NCBI GenBank assembly: GCA_020630675.1
Contig: JAHDIR010000008.1
Span: 17,214 to 81,213 of the forward strand
Reading direction: 5' to 3'
Origin: Bdellovibrionales bacterium
Lineage (GTDB): Bacteria; Bdellovibrionota; Bdellovibrionia; Bdellovibrionales; UBA1609
DNA length: 64,000 nt
The translations under genes were made by a program, and so were the position numbers. The notes beneath the pieces were generated by a model. The model saw nothing but the letters and a program-made list of their open reading frames with translations. It was not told the origin of the DNA and did no database searches. Shown here piece by piece: positions 27,964 through 37,144 of this stretch (position 1 is its first letter; every line of letters starts with the position of its first letter).

Positions 27964-30147
27964 ATGACAATGAGCTCCCCAACACCTACACACGGGTTTG
28001 GCACCATCAAAGGTGTCTTCATTCCAAGCATACTAACTATTCTGGGCGTTGTTTTATTTTTACGTCTTGGTTGGGTCGTCGGCCAAGCGGGCCTCACCTC
28101 GACACTGATCATTATTCTTCTTTCATCTCTTATAACTTTTATTACGGCCCTTTCTATCTCTACTCGTGCCACTGACTCACAAATCGGCACTGGAGGGTCA
28201 TACTTTCTTATTTCACGATGCTTTGGTATCGAGCCAGGAGCAGCCGTGGGAATTCCTTTGTACCTGGCACAAGCTCTTGGAATTTCATTTTACAGTGTGG
28301 GCTTTGCCGAGTCTCTTAAGCTATTCTTTCCAGACATTTCTATTCCCTTAGTGGCTTTTGCTACTTTAGTGGGCTTGACTGTGCTCACCTTTATTTCTTC
28401 AAGCTTAGCCTTGAAAATGCAAAGCCTTATTCTCATGGCTATTATTTTAGCTTTACTTTCTTTTTGGCTAGGTAGCCCTTTGGAGTCTACTCAACTAACA
28501 GCCACCTCACCCGACACCAACCTTGGTTTCTGGGAAATCTTTGCTGTTTTTTTTCCTGCAGTGACTGGGATTGAAGCTGGCATTTCTATGTCGGGTGATT
28601 TAAAAGACCCACGCAAGTCCCTTCCTGTGGGCACCATTGCCGCTGTTATTGTCGGAGCCCTGGTTTACATGTTTTGCGCGTTTATGTTTTCCCAGCTCGC
28701 ACCAACAGACTTACTTATTTCTAACTCCCTCATTATGACCGAAATTGCTGTTATCTCAATTTTAATTTTTATTGGCCTATGGGGGGCTACTCTCTCCAGT
28801 GCTGTGGGCGCTCTCTTAGGCGCACCAAGAACGCTTCAAGCCTTAGCCATTGATCGCATCGTCCCCAGTTTTTTAGCCAAGGGAACCAAAGAAACCAACG
28901 AACCTCGAATTGCCACTGTCTTTTCATTTTTTATTGCTTCTGCGGGAATTTTGCTCGGCGATCTAAACACGATTGCTTCGATTTTATCTATGTTTTTTCT
29001 AACCTCTTACGGAGCTCTCAATTTGGTATCAGCCCTTGAGGGCTTAATCGACAACCCTTCTTGGCGCCCTTCCTTTCGAATACCTTGGTTTATCTCTTTA
29101 ACAGGTGCCGTACTGTGTTTTGGTGTTATGTTCATGATTAACTCAGGTTATTCATTCATTGCTTTGACAGCCACTGTGCTCATTTATTTTTATATGAAAA
29201 AGAAAAAGGTGAAGTCAAACTACTCTGATATTCGTAGTGGCCTAATACTTCACCTCACAAGGTATTTTATTTATAAACTAAATACCCTAAAGTTTGATGC
29301 CAGAAACTGGCGACCCAATTTTTTAATTTTTTCAGGCTCCCCCAAATCACGATTTCATTTAATACGATTGGCCGATGCTATAAATCATAAGCGTGGATTT
29401 ATGACCGTTGCCACGATTATTTTAAAAAACAAAGTCAACAAAGAGCATATGTTTAGTCTTGAAGCTTCAATGCGAAACTTTTTAAGTAAAAATAAAATTA
29501 GCGCCTTAAGCAAAGTTATTGAAGCCAGTGCTTTTGCCGAAGGCGCAGGACAACTTATGGAAAGTTATGGGCTAGGAATAGTAAAGCCAAACAGTATAAT
29601 TTTAGGTGACACCTCTAACCCGGAACAGATCTCCTCCCATGCAAAAATTATTCGACAGGCTTCTGAAGAAAATAAAAATATCTTAATTATAAAAGATGGT
29701 CCTACCACTGAAATTGACAGCTCAACTGGAGGACGATCTATAGATGTTTGGTGGAAAGGAAAGGAAGGCAACGCCGACCTCATGTTAACTTTGGCTTATA
29801 TGCTCAAAACCTCTGCTCAGTGGCGAAATGCAAAACTCACTTTAAAAACTATTGTTTTTGATGACGATGAAAAAGAAGGCGTTTCTAAAAACATTAGTCA
29901 GTTTTTAAAAAACAGCAGAGTTCCTGCCGACTACGAAATATACACTAGTGATAAGAACTCTGTCTTTCCTTTGATTATTGAAAAATCAAAGAACTCTGAC
30001 ATTGTATTTTTAGGCCTTAAAAAGCCCGATGACGAAGAGGACTACACTCAGTATTATAATAATTTTATTAACCAACCGACAACTCTCAAAACTGTCATTT
30101 TTGTTTTAGCTAACGAAAAAATTTCTTTTATGGAAATCTTCAGTTAA
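27964..30147 (+). CDS. SLC12-like cation-chloride cotransporter (APC superfamily)
   Basis: Inner-membrane transporter of 727 residues. The first part matches the eukaryotic NKCC/KCC family closely by eye: GVFIPSILTILGVVLFLRLG in helix 1, WVVGQAG, and GTGGSYFLISR followed by GAAVGIPLYLAQALG. About 12 membrane helices occupy residues 15-415. The remaining 300 residues form a soluble cytosolic domain (FDARNWRPNFLIFSGSPKSR and later strands), as in SLC12 proteins. It probably moves Cl- with K+ and/or Na+, but the ions are inferred; a bacterial amino-acid permease role cannot be ruled out. No clear ribosome site precedes the ATG (two ATG codons, at 27964 and 27970). Confidence 0.85.
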   Translation: MTMSSPTPTHGFGTIKGVFIPSILTILGVVLFLRLGWVVGQAGLTSTLIIILLSSLITFITALSISTRATDSQIGTGGSYFLISRCFGIEPGAAVGIPLYLAQALGISFYSVGFAESLKLFFPDISIPLVAFATLVGLTVLTFISSSLALKMQSLILMAIILALLSFWLGSPLESTQLTATSPDTNLGFWEIFAVFFPAVTGIEAGISMSGDLKDPRKSLPVGTIAAVIVGALVYMFCAFMFSQLAPTDLLISNSLIMTEIAVISILIFIGLWGATLSSAVGALLGAPRTLQALAIDRIVPSFLAKGTKETNEPRIATVFSFFIASAGILLGDLNTIASILSMFFLTSYGALNLVSALEGLIDNPSWRPSFRIPWFISLTGAVLCFGVMFMINSGYSFIALTATVLIYFYMKKKKVKSNYSDIRSGLILHLTRYFIYKLNTLKFDARNWRPNFLIFSGSPKSRFHLIRLADAINHKRGFMTVATIILKNKVNKEHMFSLEASMRNFLSKNKISALSKVIEASAFAEGAGQLMESYGLGIVKPNSIILGDTSNPEQISSHAKIIRQASEENKNILIIKDGPTTEIDSSTGGRSIDVWWKGKEGNADLMLTLAYMLKTSAQWRNAKLTLKTIVFDDDEKEGVSKNISQFLKNSRVPADYEIYTSDKNSVFPLIIEKSKNSDIVFLGLKKPDDEEDYTQYYNNFINQPTTLKTVIFVLANEKISFMEIFS

Positions 30148-30226
30148 AAAATTTACTTATTTTTCGGAATGAGTTTAAGCCCAAACCCAACCATAGAATT
30201 AGACAAGGGTATCAGTGCCTTTAGTG

Positions 30227-30296
30227 GGCAAAGTGTGTCCGGAGAGAAGTGTGTCGGCTCCGTACCTTTGGGAGGCAAAGTGTGTCCGTACCTTTT
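30227..30296. repeat. Cluster of short AAGTGTGTC repeats
   Basis: The 15-mer GGCAAAGTGTGTCCG occurs at 30227-30241 and 30274-30288, with a third AAGTGTGTC at 30247-30255; CCGTACCTTT occurs at 30260 and 30286. All lie in the 335-nt gap 30148-30482 between the transporter and tonB, where I see no gene. It may be a dispersed-repeat remnant or a binding array. Confidence 0.65.
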
Positions 30297-30482
30297 AAAT
30301 GAAAACCAATTAAAAATAAAAGCTTAATGAAAAGCTATTGATAATGTAATTCATTAGTTATTTTAGTAACTTATAGAGTCGCCTTTCTTTTTCATTTTTA
30401 ATTTTTTTACGGGCCGGATTTTTATTGAACCCGACCTCTCCCCTCAAGTAAGACTTTTCTTAAATTAAATGAATCAACCAAG

Positions 30483-31106
30483 ATGAGGTTTAACGGAATG
30501 GCCGCTTTACAAAAAATAAACTTCCCCCCTCTTCCTCTTATTAGAAATAATAAAGAGGTCTCCTGCCTAAGCCTTTCCATCGTTTTTCACTTAGCTTTAG
30601 TCGCAAGCCTTTTTTTAAGCAACTCCCATAAAAACGTAATGACTTTAAATTCTCAAGAGCAGTTTATCTCTTTTGAGGTCACTCCTCGCGCCCGCGCCAA
30701 AGGCCAAAAGAAAAAAACAAGCCAAGTGGTTCGACCTCAACTTGTAAAATCTCAAGACACTCAACAACCGAACTTGCTTAAGAAAAAATCGATCATTCAC
30801 TCTACCGGAGGAGCTACTAGCTCTCAAACTCAAGTTGTCACAAAAAACTTTAATAAGAATATCCTTAATAATATCCCCCCTCGTTACCCTAACATTGCCC
30901 TTCGAAAGGGTTGGCAAGGCAAAGTTTTACTAGGCTTAATTGTTGGACCTGACGGAAAAATTCAAAAAGTAAATGTTTTAAACTCCTCTCCTTTTTCTGT
31001 CCTCAATCAAGCTGCGGTCACAGCGGCTAAAAATTGGAAATTTAAACCCGACCACCAAGGCCAAGCCTTTAAAGTTAAAAAAGAAATTATTTTTGCCATT
31101 CAATAA
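30483..31106 (+). CDS. tonB: TonB-family energy transducer
   Basis: TonB protein of 207 residues that transmits proton-motive energy from the inner membrane to outer-membrane receptors. An N-terminal anchor (LSLSIVFHLALVASLFL, residues 29-45) contains the conserved-type SxxxH helix. A basic linker spans the periplasm, and the TonB C-terminal domain (about 130-207) shows PPRYPNIALRKGWQGKVLL, VNVLNSSPFSVLNQAAV and NWKFKP. Start is ATG 30483 or ATG 30498. It heads a run of six same-strand genes with a matching receptor at 33985; exbB and exbD are not in the window. Confidence 0.92.
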   Translation: MRFNGMAALQKINFPPLPLIRNNKEVSCLSLSIVFHLALVASLFLSNSHKNVMTLNSQEQFISFEVTPRARAKGQKKKTSQVVRPQLVKSQDTQQPNLLKKKSIIHSTGGATSSQTQVVTKNFNKNILNNIPPRYPNIALRKGWQGKVLLGLIVGPDGKIQKVNVLNSSPFSVLNQAAVTAAKNWKFKPDHQGQAFKVKKEIIFAIQ

Positions 31107-31121
31107 AAAAGGAATTTTAAA

Positions 31122-32729
31122 ATGAAAAAAATATGTGTAATTTTGTCTCTTGTATTTTTCTACCAGTGGAGTGCTGCCCTTCCTTCGGTTTATCAAGCTA
31201 AGGGGGAACTTAATCGCCTAAAAGCAAGCACCAGCTCTCATCAAAAAGTACAGCCCCTCACTTATGACTTTAATAGTCGTTTTGATAACGAAAGTAGCGT
31301 AAGTTATACCGGACAAACCTTTCGACTCGTTTTGTTAAGACGACTTACTAAATACATGAAGTCGCAAACTAGGTCAGCCTACAGAGGCACTGAACAACAA
31401 GCTCTAGTGAGCTTACAAAGCCACTTAAGCTATCGAGCTAATGCCCGGTTCAATGCCCCCGCAGCCATCAACGCTCTAAGTCCTCACAATATCACTGCCA
31501 AAAACGTATTGGGCGACTCCTTAAATTTACTTGAAGACAATTATATGGACGCCATTAGTGCTGATCGTCCCAGCAAAAATTTATCTGAAAAAATAGCAGG
31601 CAATGAAGACAAACACCCTTTAATACATGGCCGATTATTAGGCTGGAACAGTGGCATGGTCGAAGGACTGTCTTTATCTGAAATGAATACCGACGGTAAA
31701 AATGATGGCTTTATCGAACCAGAAGATCTTGTTAGCGCTTTTTTTAAAATATGGGCCTATAACGCCTCTTCCGCCCCTACATTTGTAGTCAATAATGGCC
31801 CAACAGGTGTTGAACGCATCAAAAAAGCCAGCGTAACAAAATCTGGTTTGGATTTAGCACAGCTGACAGAAAAGTTTTTAATGGGCGCGGTTGTTTTTTC
31901 TCAAATAGCCAATGATTACCTTAACGATCTTATTCCTGGTTCAGGCTTGAATGTTGATAACTCACAACAGGCCAAAAATGGAAGCAAAAACTACACCCGA
32001 CTTGAGCATCACTGGGACGAAGGCTTTGGCTATCTCGGGGCCCCCAGAGATTTCGCCAGCTACACTGATAAACAAGTCTATGAAGGGCTTTCCATCGATA
32101 CTGATGAAGATCAAGCCATCTCTGTACACAAAGAGCTTGTTCTTGGTAAAATTATCAAAAACGCCTCACGTTTTGATCTGAAATCTAAAGAATTATGTGA
32201 ATTGGCCCAAACTGAAAACCTGCAGGGCTGTCAGGTTCTTGAATTATCATCAGCTATTATTCAGTCAGCTGTATTAGGCCGTCAGGCTATCTCTCAGCAA
32301 CCTAAATTTTATATGAGACAAGTAAAATCTTATGCCGCTGTTCTGATAGGGGCTGTTGAAAAAACTTTGGCCATTACAACTCTTCATTATATTAACCAAA
32401 CTCTTAAAGAAATGAGTGAGTACAACTCAGCAGAATACAGCTTTGCAAGTTACTCTAAATATTGGAGTGAAATGAAAGGCTTTGCCCTATCTTTTCAATT
32501 TAACCCACATTCACAATTAAGCTTAAATACTTTTGAAAAAATGCACAACCTTATGCAAGACAGCCCGACACTTTTAACTCCTCAAGAAAACAAAGGTCAC
32601 TCTAACTGCTTGGTTAACATAACAAGTAAGACAACTTCCCCTAGCTGCTATCAACAAAGACTTATAGAAGCTAGAAAAATTTTACAAACACACTTTAAAT
32701 TCAGTGACTACCTCGTAGATAAAATTTAA
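31122..32729 (+). CDS. Secreted DUF4856-family protein
   Basis: Exported protein of 535 residues with signal peptide (cleavage near residue 19). It carries marks I associate with DUF4856: LTYDFNSRF then SYTGQTFRLVLLRRLTKYM (residues 61-79), RLEHHWDEGFGYLG in the middle, and the SKYWSEMKGFALSFQFNP segment near residue 450. A few acidic clusters (NTDGKNDGFIEPEDL, DTDEDQA) could bind metal. DUF4856 proteins are often encoded beside imelysin-type proteins and TonB receptors, as here; their activity is not known to me. It begins 15 nt after tonB with an AAGGAA ribosome site. Confidence 0.8.
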   Translation: MKKICVILSLVFFYQWSAALPSVYQAKGELNRLKASTSSHQKVQPLTYDFNSRFDNESSVSYTGQTFRLVLLRRLTKYMKSQTRSAYRGTEQQALVSLQSHLSYRANARFNAPAAINALSPHNITAKNVLGDSLNLLEDNYMDAISADRPSKNLSEKIAGNEDKHPLIHGRLLGWNSGMVEGLSLSEMNTDGKNDGFIEPEDLVSAFFKIWAYNASSAPTFVVNNGPTGVERIKKASVTKSGLDLAQLTEKFLMGAVVFSQIANDYLNDLIPGSGLNVDNSQQAKNGSKNYTRLEHHWDEGFGYLGAPRDFASYTDKQVYEGLSIDTDEDQAISVHKELVLGKIIKNASRFDLKSKELCELAQTENLQGCQVLELSSAIIQSAVLGRQAISQQPKFYMRQVKSYAAVLIGAVEKTLAITTLHYINQTLKEMSEYNSAEYSFASYSKYWSEMKGFALSFQFNPHSQLSLNTFEKMHNLMQDSPTLLTPQENKGHSNCLVNITSKTTSPSCYQQRLIEARKILQTHFKFSDYLVDKI

Positions 32730-32749
32730 CCCCCACTTAAAGGAAACGT

Positions 32750-33964
32750 ATGAAAACTCTGATCTTATTTTTAGTTCTAACCACTCTTTTATCTTTTCAC
32801 TCAAAAGATGTGAAAAGCTCTGGTAAAATTTCAAAAAAGAACCTCCGCAACTTTATTGAAAACCAAGCCACTCATGTTATTTACCCCACCTACATAAAAA
32901 TGAACCAAACAGCTGTGGCCTTAAATAATGAAATTATAAACCAATGCTCTTCGCCAGAAAATTTTTCTTTTGAACCACTCAAACCCTTATATGTTGACTA
33001 TATTAAAGCCTTTCATTTTTCTGAGGCCTTTCAAGTTGGACGAGTTCAAAGAGGTGCTGGTGAAATTGCCGAACGCCTTTATGCCCACCCCCATATAAAT
33101 TTAATAAAAGTTGATATCGAAGTGGCTAGATATGCTAACTCTAACACTATTGAGTTTGATAAAATAGCCAACGCCATGGGTTTGGGGGCTTTGGATTATC
33201 TTTTATTTGAAACCTCTTTACAAAACGACTGTTTGACCTGTGGACAGCCCTTACTTCAAAGCTGGAACAATTTACCAGATTTACAAAAAATAACTTCTAG
33301 ATGTGCTTATATGAAATTTGTCAGTCAGCAATTAGTCAACGACACAACAAGCCTTGTTCAGTCTTGGACTCCGCAAGCTGGTAAATTTGAACGCTCTGAA
33401 AGCTTTACAACAGACATCATATCTTTAAAGGAGTTTACTGTAAAATCAGCCAAGGCCTTTGGCTTTCTTGCCAAGCAATTAAAAGATGATCGCGTTGGTA
33501 TTCCTTCAGGTTTTTTATCTGAGCGTTGCGGGTCAACATCGTGCCCTGGGGATTCAGAGCATATCACATCTGGATTGTCTATTTTATCTCTAATTCAAAG
33601 CTTAAAGGGTTCTCTTGTTTTTTTAAATGCCAGCAGCTTTGATGCTGACTACAACCCAACGGCTAATCATTATGGATTTAATCAAATTCTAGCCCTTAAA
33701 GGTCAACCTGCTATCGGCGTAGATATGACAGCTAAGATCAAAAATGCCATACAAAACTTATCAAAGAACCTTGACTCCAACATTTTTGAAATGACTCAAG
33801 GCTATCGTAAAGAAGATTGTAAAGCCTCTACCAGCCAAAACCGAAATATTGAAATTTGCTCTTTATACCAAGATATCAAACAAGTTTCAGATCTCTATAA
33901 AAATCAGTTTTTAAATGCCGTAGATCTTGGCAAGCCAAGCTCTGAAACTGCCGAAGCTGACTAA
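32750..33964 (+). CDS. Imelysin-like (IrpA-type) exported protein
   Basis: Secreted or periplasmic protein of 404 residues, mostly helical. The N-terminal part matches the imelysin pattern: a helix with VIYPTYIKM (residues 43-51), then a repeat domain with FHFSEAFQVGRVQ. Imelysins normally carry a GxHxxE motif; here the position reads GLGALDYLLF (residues 144-153), with Gly for His and Asp for Glu. The family is tied to iron uptake, though its mechanism is not settled. Several Cys (CLTCGQ, CGSTSC, DCKAS, EICS) suggest disulfides. It lies between DUF4856 and the receptor gene in one operon. The signal peptide is short (about 16 residues). Confidence 0.78.
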   Translation: MKTLILFLVLTTLLSFHSKDVKSSGKISKKNLRNFIENQATHVIYPTYIKMNQTAVALNNEIINQCSSPENFSFEPLKPLYVDYIKAFHFSEAFQVGRVQRGAGEIAERLYAHPHINLIKVDIEVARYANSNTIEFDKIANAMGLGALDYLLFETSLQNDCLTCGQPLLQSWNNLPDLQKITSRCAYMKFVSQQLVNDTTSLVQSWTPQAGKFERSESFTTDIISLKEFTVKSAKAFGFLAKQLKDDRVGIPSGFLSERCGSTSCPGDSEHITSGLSILSLIQSLKGSLVFLNASSFDADYNPTANHYGFNQILALKGQPAIGVDMTAKIKNAIQNLSKNLDSNIFEMTQGYRKEDCKASTSQNRNIEICSLYQDIKQVSDLYKNQFLNAVDLGKPSSETAEAD

Positions 33965-33984
33965 TCACTAATTAAGGATACGAA

Positions 33985-36246
33985 ATGAAAACCACTGTTG
34001 CTGTAACCTTCCACATATTCATGCTCTTGCTCACACAGGGATCTTTCGCTCAAGATTTATCAAACAACAGCTCTAAACTCTCTGTTAATAAGGATAAAAT
34101 CGAGTCTGAAACCTCGACAGAAGTTAAAGATGACCCTTCTAGCTCTGTAGAGTCTATCTACGTTTTTGGCTCAAAAGATAAAACCTTCATGACCCCTGGC
34201 TCGGCCCAATTTGTTCCCAAAGAAGAAGTTAAAAAGCTAGATTACACAGACCCGACAAGAGCCTTACAGACGGTGCCTGGAGTTTATATTCAGGAAGAAG
34301 ATGGCTTGGGCTTGAGAGCAAATATTGGCTTAAGAGGAGCCACTCCTCATCGTAGTAAAAAAATCACTCTTATGGAAGACGGCGTACTTATTGGCCCAGC
34401 ACCTTACTCTGCCCCAGCGGCTTATTTTTTTCCCAATCTTTTAAAAACAGAAGCCATTGAAGTTTTTAAAGGTTTTTCCTCGGTGGTTTACGGCCCCAAC
34501 TCCATCGGTGGTGCTGTTAATTTTACCACCACGCAAATAGGAGAGCGGCAGGAAAATACGGCCGAAGTGACTATTGGTCGTGTTCGAAAGTACCGGGCCC
34601 TTTCTACGGGGCCTCTTTCAAAAAAATGGAGCTATCTTTTAGATGTAAGCCGTTTAGACTCAAGTGGCATCAAAACTCTTCCCGACGGAGATCGTACGGG
34701 TTTTTACAAAAATGATGTTTTGTTTAAAACCAGATATAAAATTAACAAGAAACAAAGCTTGTCGATAAAAACTTCTTTTTCAGAAGAAAACTCCCGAGAA
34801 ACTTACCTTGGCCTTTCTGAAGCCGACTTTGCGACAAGCCCTTACTCACGTTACGCCGCCAGTGCTAATGACCGGTTAGAATGGAAACACCAGCAGTTTC
34901 AACTGCGCCACCAATGGCAAGCTAATAACTCTGTAAAAGTTAACTCTGTGGCCTACTACCACCAATTTGATCGCTTATGGTCCAAGCTAGATCGCTTTAG
35001 AGATGGCTCGACACTTAATGATAATATAAACCCAAACTCTGATGAATACGAAGAGCACTATGGTGAAATCCTAAAAGGGAATGATGACTCATTACTTAGC
35101 AGTGGCGATGATTATTTATACATAGGTAATAATGATCGTACCTATTATAGTAGCGGTCTACAAATCGCAGGAGAGGTGGTCAATTCCTTTGGGCCCGGAA
35201 CTCTTCAAACCAACACTGGTGTTCGATTGCATCAAGACCGCATTACCCGTAATCACACACGAGATACTGTGAAAATGATCGACGGAAAGCTTGAGTCGGC
35301 CAGCGATGAGTTTGCTCAAGAAGTAGTACAAAATGGACAAAACAGAGACCGTGCTCGCGCTTTTACTTATTTTTTAAAACAAGAGTATGACTTTGCCAAC
35401 GGTTGGCTTCTCAACTGGGGCGGTCGCTATGAATACATCGATACCCGAAGAATTAATTTTGGTGATAACAATGCTAGAACAAATAATTTTCAAGAAGTTT
35501 GGGCACCCGGCGTTGGTATACAATACTCACCTCATGCCCGTGTCAACTTAATAGCAGGCATAAACCAAGGGAGATCAGCGGTGGCCCCTGGGCAAGACAG
35601 CACAATTCGTCCTGAAAAAAGCACCAATTACGAACTTGGAGCCAAGTACAACGGCCCTTCTCTTCGGGGAGAGGTCATTGGTTTTTTTAGCGACTATCAA
35701 AACATAAAAGGCTTTTGCTCTTTTTCAACGGGTTGTGAAAATGAAGATATCGACAAAGAGTTTAACGGAGGACAAGCTAAAATTTACGGACTAGAGACAT
35801 CAATCAGCTCTGATTTTAGCGCAGGCAGTGTTCAACTTCCAGTCAGCCTCACATATACCTATACCATCGCTCAGTTTGCCGACAACTTAGAAAGTGATAA
35901 TAGCGAATGGGGTATTGGCCTTATTCGCGATGGTGACCCTTTACCTTATATTCCGCAAAACAAAATCTCCTTGTCAGCTGGTGCTAACTATAAAAAGTTT
36001 GCCAGTGCTGTTCGTTACAACTGGCAATCTAAGGTTTTCGATCAATCGGCGTCAGAAAACAGAAAAGTGGTTGATGGTTTTTCTTTTGTAGATGTGATTA
36101 CTAAATATAAATATTCGAGAAAAAGTGAAATTTTAATGAGCGTTGATAACCTTTTTGCCAACGATTATGTGGTGTCCTTGAGACCTTTTGGAGCACGACC
36201 AGGAAAACCTCGAAGCGTTAACATCGGCTTTCGACATGCCTTTTGA
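33985..36246 (+). CDS. TonB-dependent outer-membrane receptor (FecA-like)
   Basis: TonB-dependent receptor of 753 residues. After the signal peptide (cleavage near FAQ, residue 23) there is a short linker and the plug domain: FVPKEEVKKLDYTDPTRALQ, VPGVYIQEEDGLGLRANIGLRG, and ITLMEDGVLIGPAPYSAPAA. The barrel follows, ending in NIGFRHAF with C-terminal Phe. The plug resembles the ferric-dicitrate receptor group (COG4772), but the N-terminal signalling domain of E. coli FecA is absent, so it is unlikely to control transcription directly. Substrate unknown; iron-citrate or another siderophore is the first guess. A good AAGGATACGAA site precedes the ATG. Confidence 0.92.
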   Translation: MKTTVAVTFHIFMLLLTQGSFAQDLSNNSSKLSVNKDKIESETSTEVKDDPSSSVESIYVFGSKDKTFMTPGSAQFVPKEEVKKLDYTDPTRALQTVPGVYIQEEDGLGLRANIGLRGATPHRSKKITLMEDGVLIGPAPYSAPAAYFFPNLLKTEAIEVFKGFSSVVYGPNSIGGAVNFTTTQIGERQENTAEVTIGRVRKYRALSTGPLSKKWSYLLDVSRLDSSGIKTLPDGDRTGFYKNDVLFKTRYKINKKQSLSIKTSFSEENSRETYLGLSEADFATSPYSRYAASANDRLEWKHQQFQLRHQWQANNSVKVNSVAYYHQFDRLWSKLDRFRDGSTLNDNINPNSDEYEEHYGEILKGNDDSLLSSGDDYLYIGNNDRTYYSSGLQIAGEVVNSFGPGTLQTNTGVRLHQDRITRNHTRDTVKMIDGKLESASDEFAQEVVQNGQNRDRARAFTYFLKQEYDFANGWLLNWGGRYEYIDTRRINFGDNNARTNNFQEVWAPGVGIQYSPHARVNLIAGINQGRSAVAPGQDSTIRPEKSTNYELGAKYNGPSLRGEVIGFFSDYQNIKGFCSFSTGCENEDIDKEFNGGQAKIYGLETSISSDFSAGSVQLPVSLTYTYTIAQFADNLESDNSEWGIGLIRDGDPLPYIPQNKISLSAGANYKKFASAVRYNWQSKVFDQSASENRKVVDGFSFVDVITKYKYSRKSEILMSVDNLFANDYVVSLRPFGARPGKPRSVNIGFRHAF

Positions 36247-37144
36247 TGCTGTTCAAATTTTAGTGGGTCATTTTTTTGACCCGGCTCACAGGTTGTTCTT
36301 ACCAACTGTAGCCGCTTCTCTTTTAATGGTCACTGTAGTCTGTGCACTGTCTTATCGCCATAATTTTAAAAACTTAAAAAATGGTTTCTTTTCCAAAAAA
36401 GTTTGGTCACACCCATCCTCTCGCCTAGATATTCAAATTTTTTTATTTAATAATTTTTTTCGTTTCTTAGCCTTGTCTCTTTTTTCAGGCCTGTTGATTT
36501 CATCCTACGAATTATCTTTAAAGGCTTTGTCTTTCTTAAATTTATTTTTTGGATCTGAGTTTCAAGGTTTAAGCCAAAACTCTTTCGTACAAAAGTTATC
36601 TTTTACAGCTCTATCATTTACCCTCCTCGATTTTTTTCGTTTTATTCAACATTATTGTATGCATAAAGTTCCTTTTCTTTGGCGTTATCACAGAGTTCAC
36701 CATTCGGCAGAAGTTCTAACCCCGCTCACTCTCACACGAATACATCCTATAGAAATGTTTATTGGCCTATTTAGATCCACCTTAGCTGTGTCTTTATCTA
36801 CGGCCTTATTCATTTACCTTTTTAGAGTGCCCGTGCATGGCTTAGAAATTGTTGGAGTTAATTTATTTGGCTTTGCTTTTAATGTTTTAGGTTCCAACAT
36901 TAGACACTCACACTTTTGGTTATCTTTTGGTTCCTTAGAACATATTTTTATGAGCCCAGCACAACATCAAATTCACCACAGTTCTTTATTAAAACATCGA
37001 GATAAAAATTTTGGCATAGCCTTTTCTTTTTGGGACAAACTGTTTGGAAGTTTTGTTGCGACCCAAGCCTCGCCACCAAAAAACTTACCCATGGGTGTTG
37101 AAAACTTCAAAGCCACAAACCTATGGAGAATGATCAAACCGTGA
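36236..37144 (+). CDS. Membrane-bound fatty-acid hydroxylase / sterol desaturase family protein
   Basis: Integral membrane diiron oxygenase family, 302 residues from the ATG at 36236, which overlaps the receptor stop by 11 nt. The histidine signature is complete: HYCMH (139-143), HRVHH (152-156), a single His cluster RHSH (223-226), and HQIHH (244-248). Four hydrophobic segments surround these. The family hydroxylates or desaturates lipids and sterols, or acts on alkyl chains such as AEP-type glycerol ethers. Placement between a TonB receptor and a small membrane protein is unusual and suggests a role in modifying the imported ligand or the membrane. No ribosome site is clear, consistent with translational coupling. 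Confidence 0.85.
   Translation: MPFDAVQILVGHFFDPAHRLFLPTVAASLLMVTVVCALSYRHNFKNLKNGFFSKKVWSHPSSRLDIQIFLFNNFFRFLALSLFSGLLISSYELSLKALSFLNLFFGSEFQGLSQNSFVQKLSFTALSFTLLDFFRFIQHYCMHKVPFLWRYHRVHHSAEVLTPLTLTRIHPIEMFIGLFRSTLAVSLSTALFIYLFRVPVHGLEIVGVNLFGFAFNVLGSNIRHSHFWLSFGSLEHIFMSPAQHQIHHSSLLKHRDKNFGIAFSFWDKLFGSFVATQASPPKNLPMGVENFKATNLWRMIKP

Noticed and set aside
30227..30296. Short direct repeats considered as a CRISPR array
   Set aside because: Copies are too few and too irregularly spaced, and no cas genes are present.
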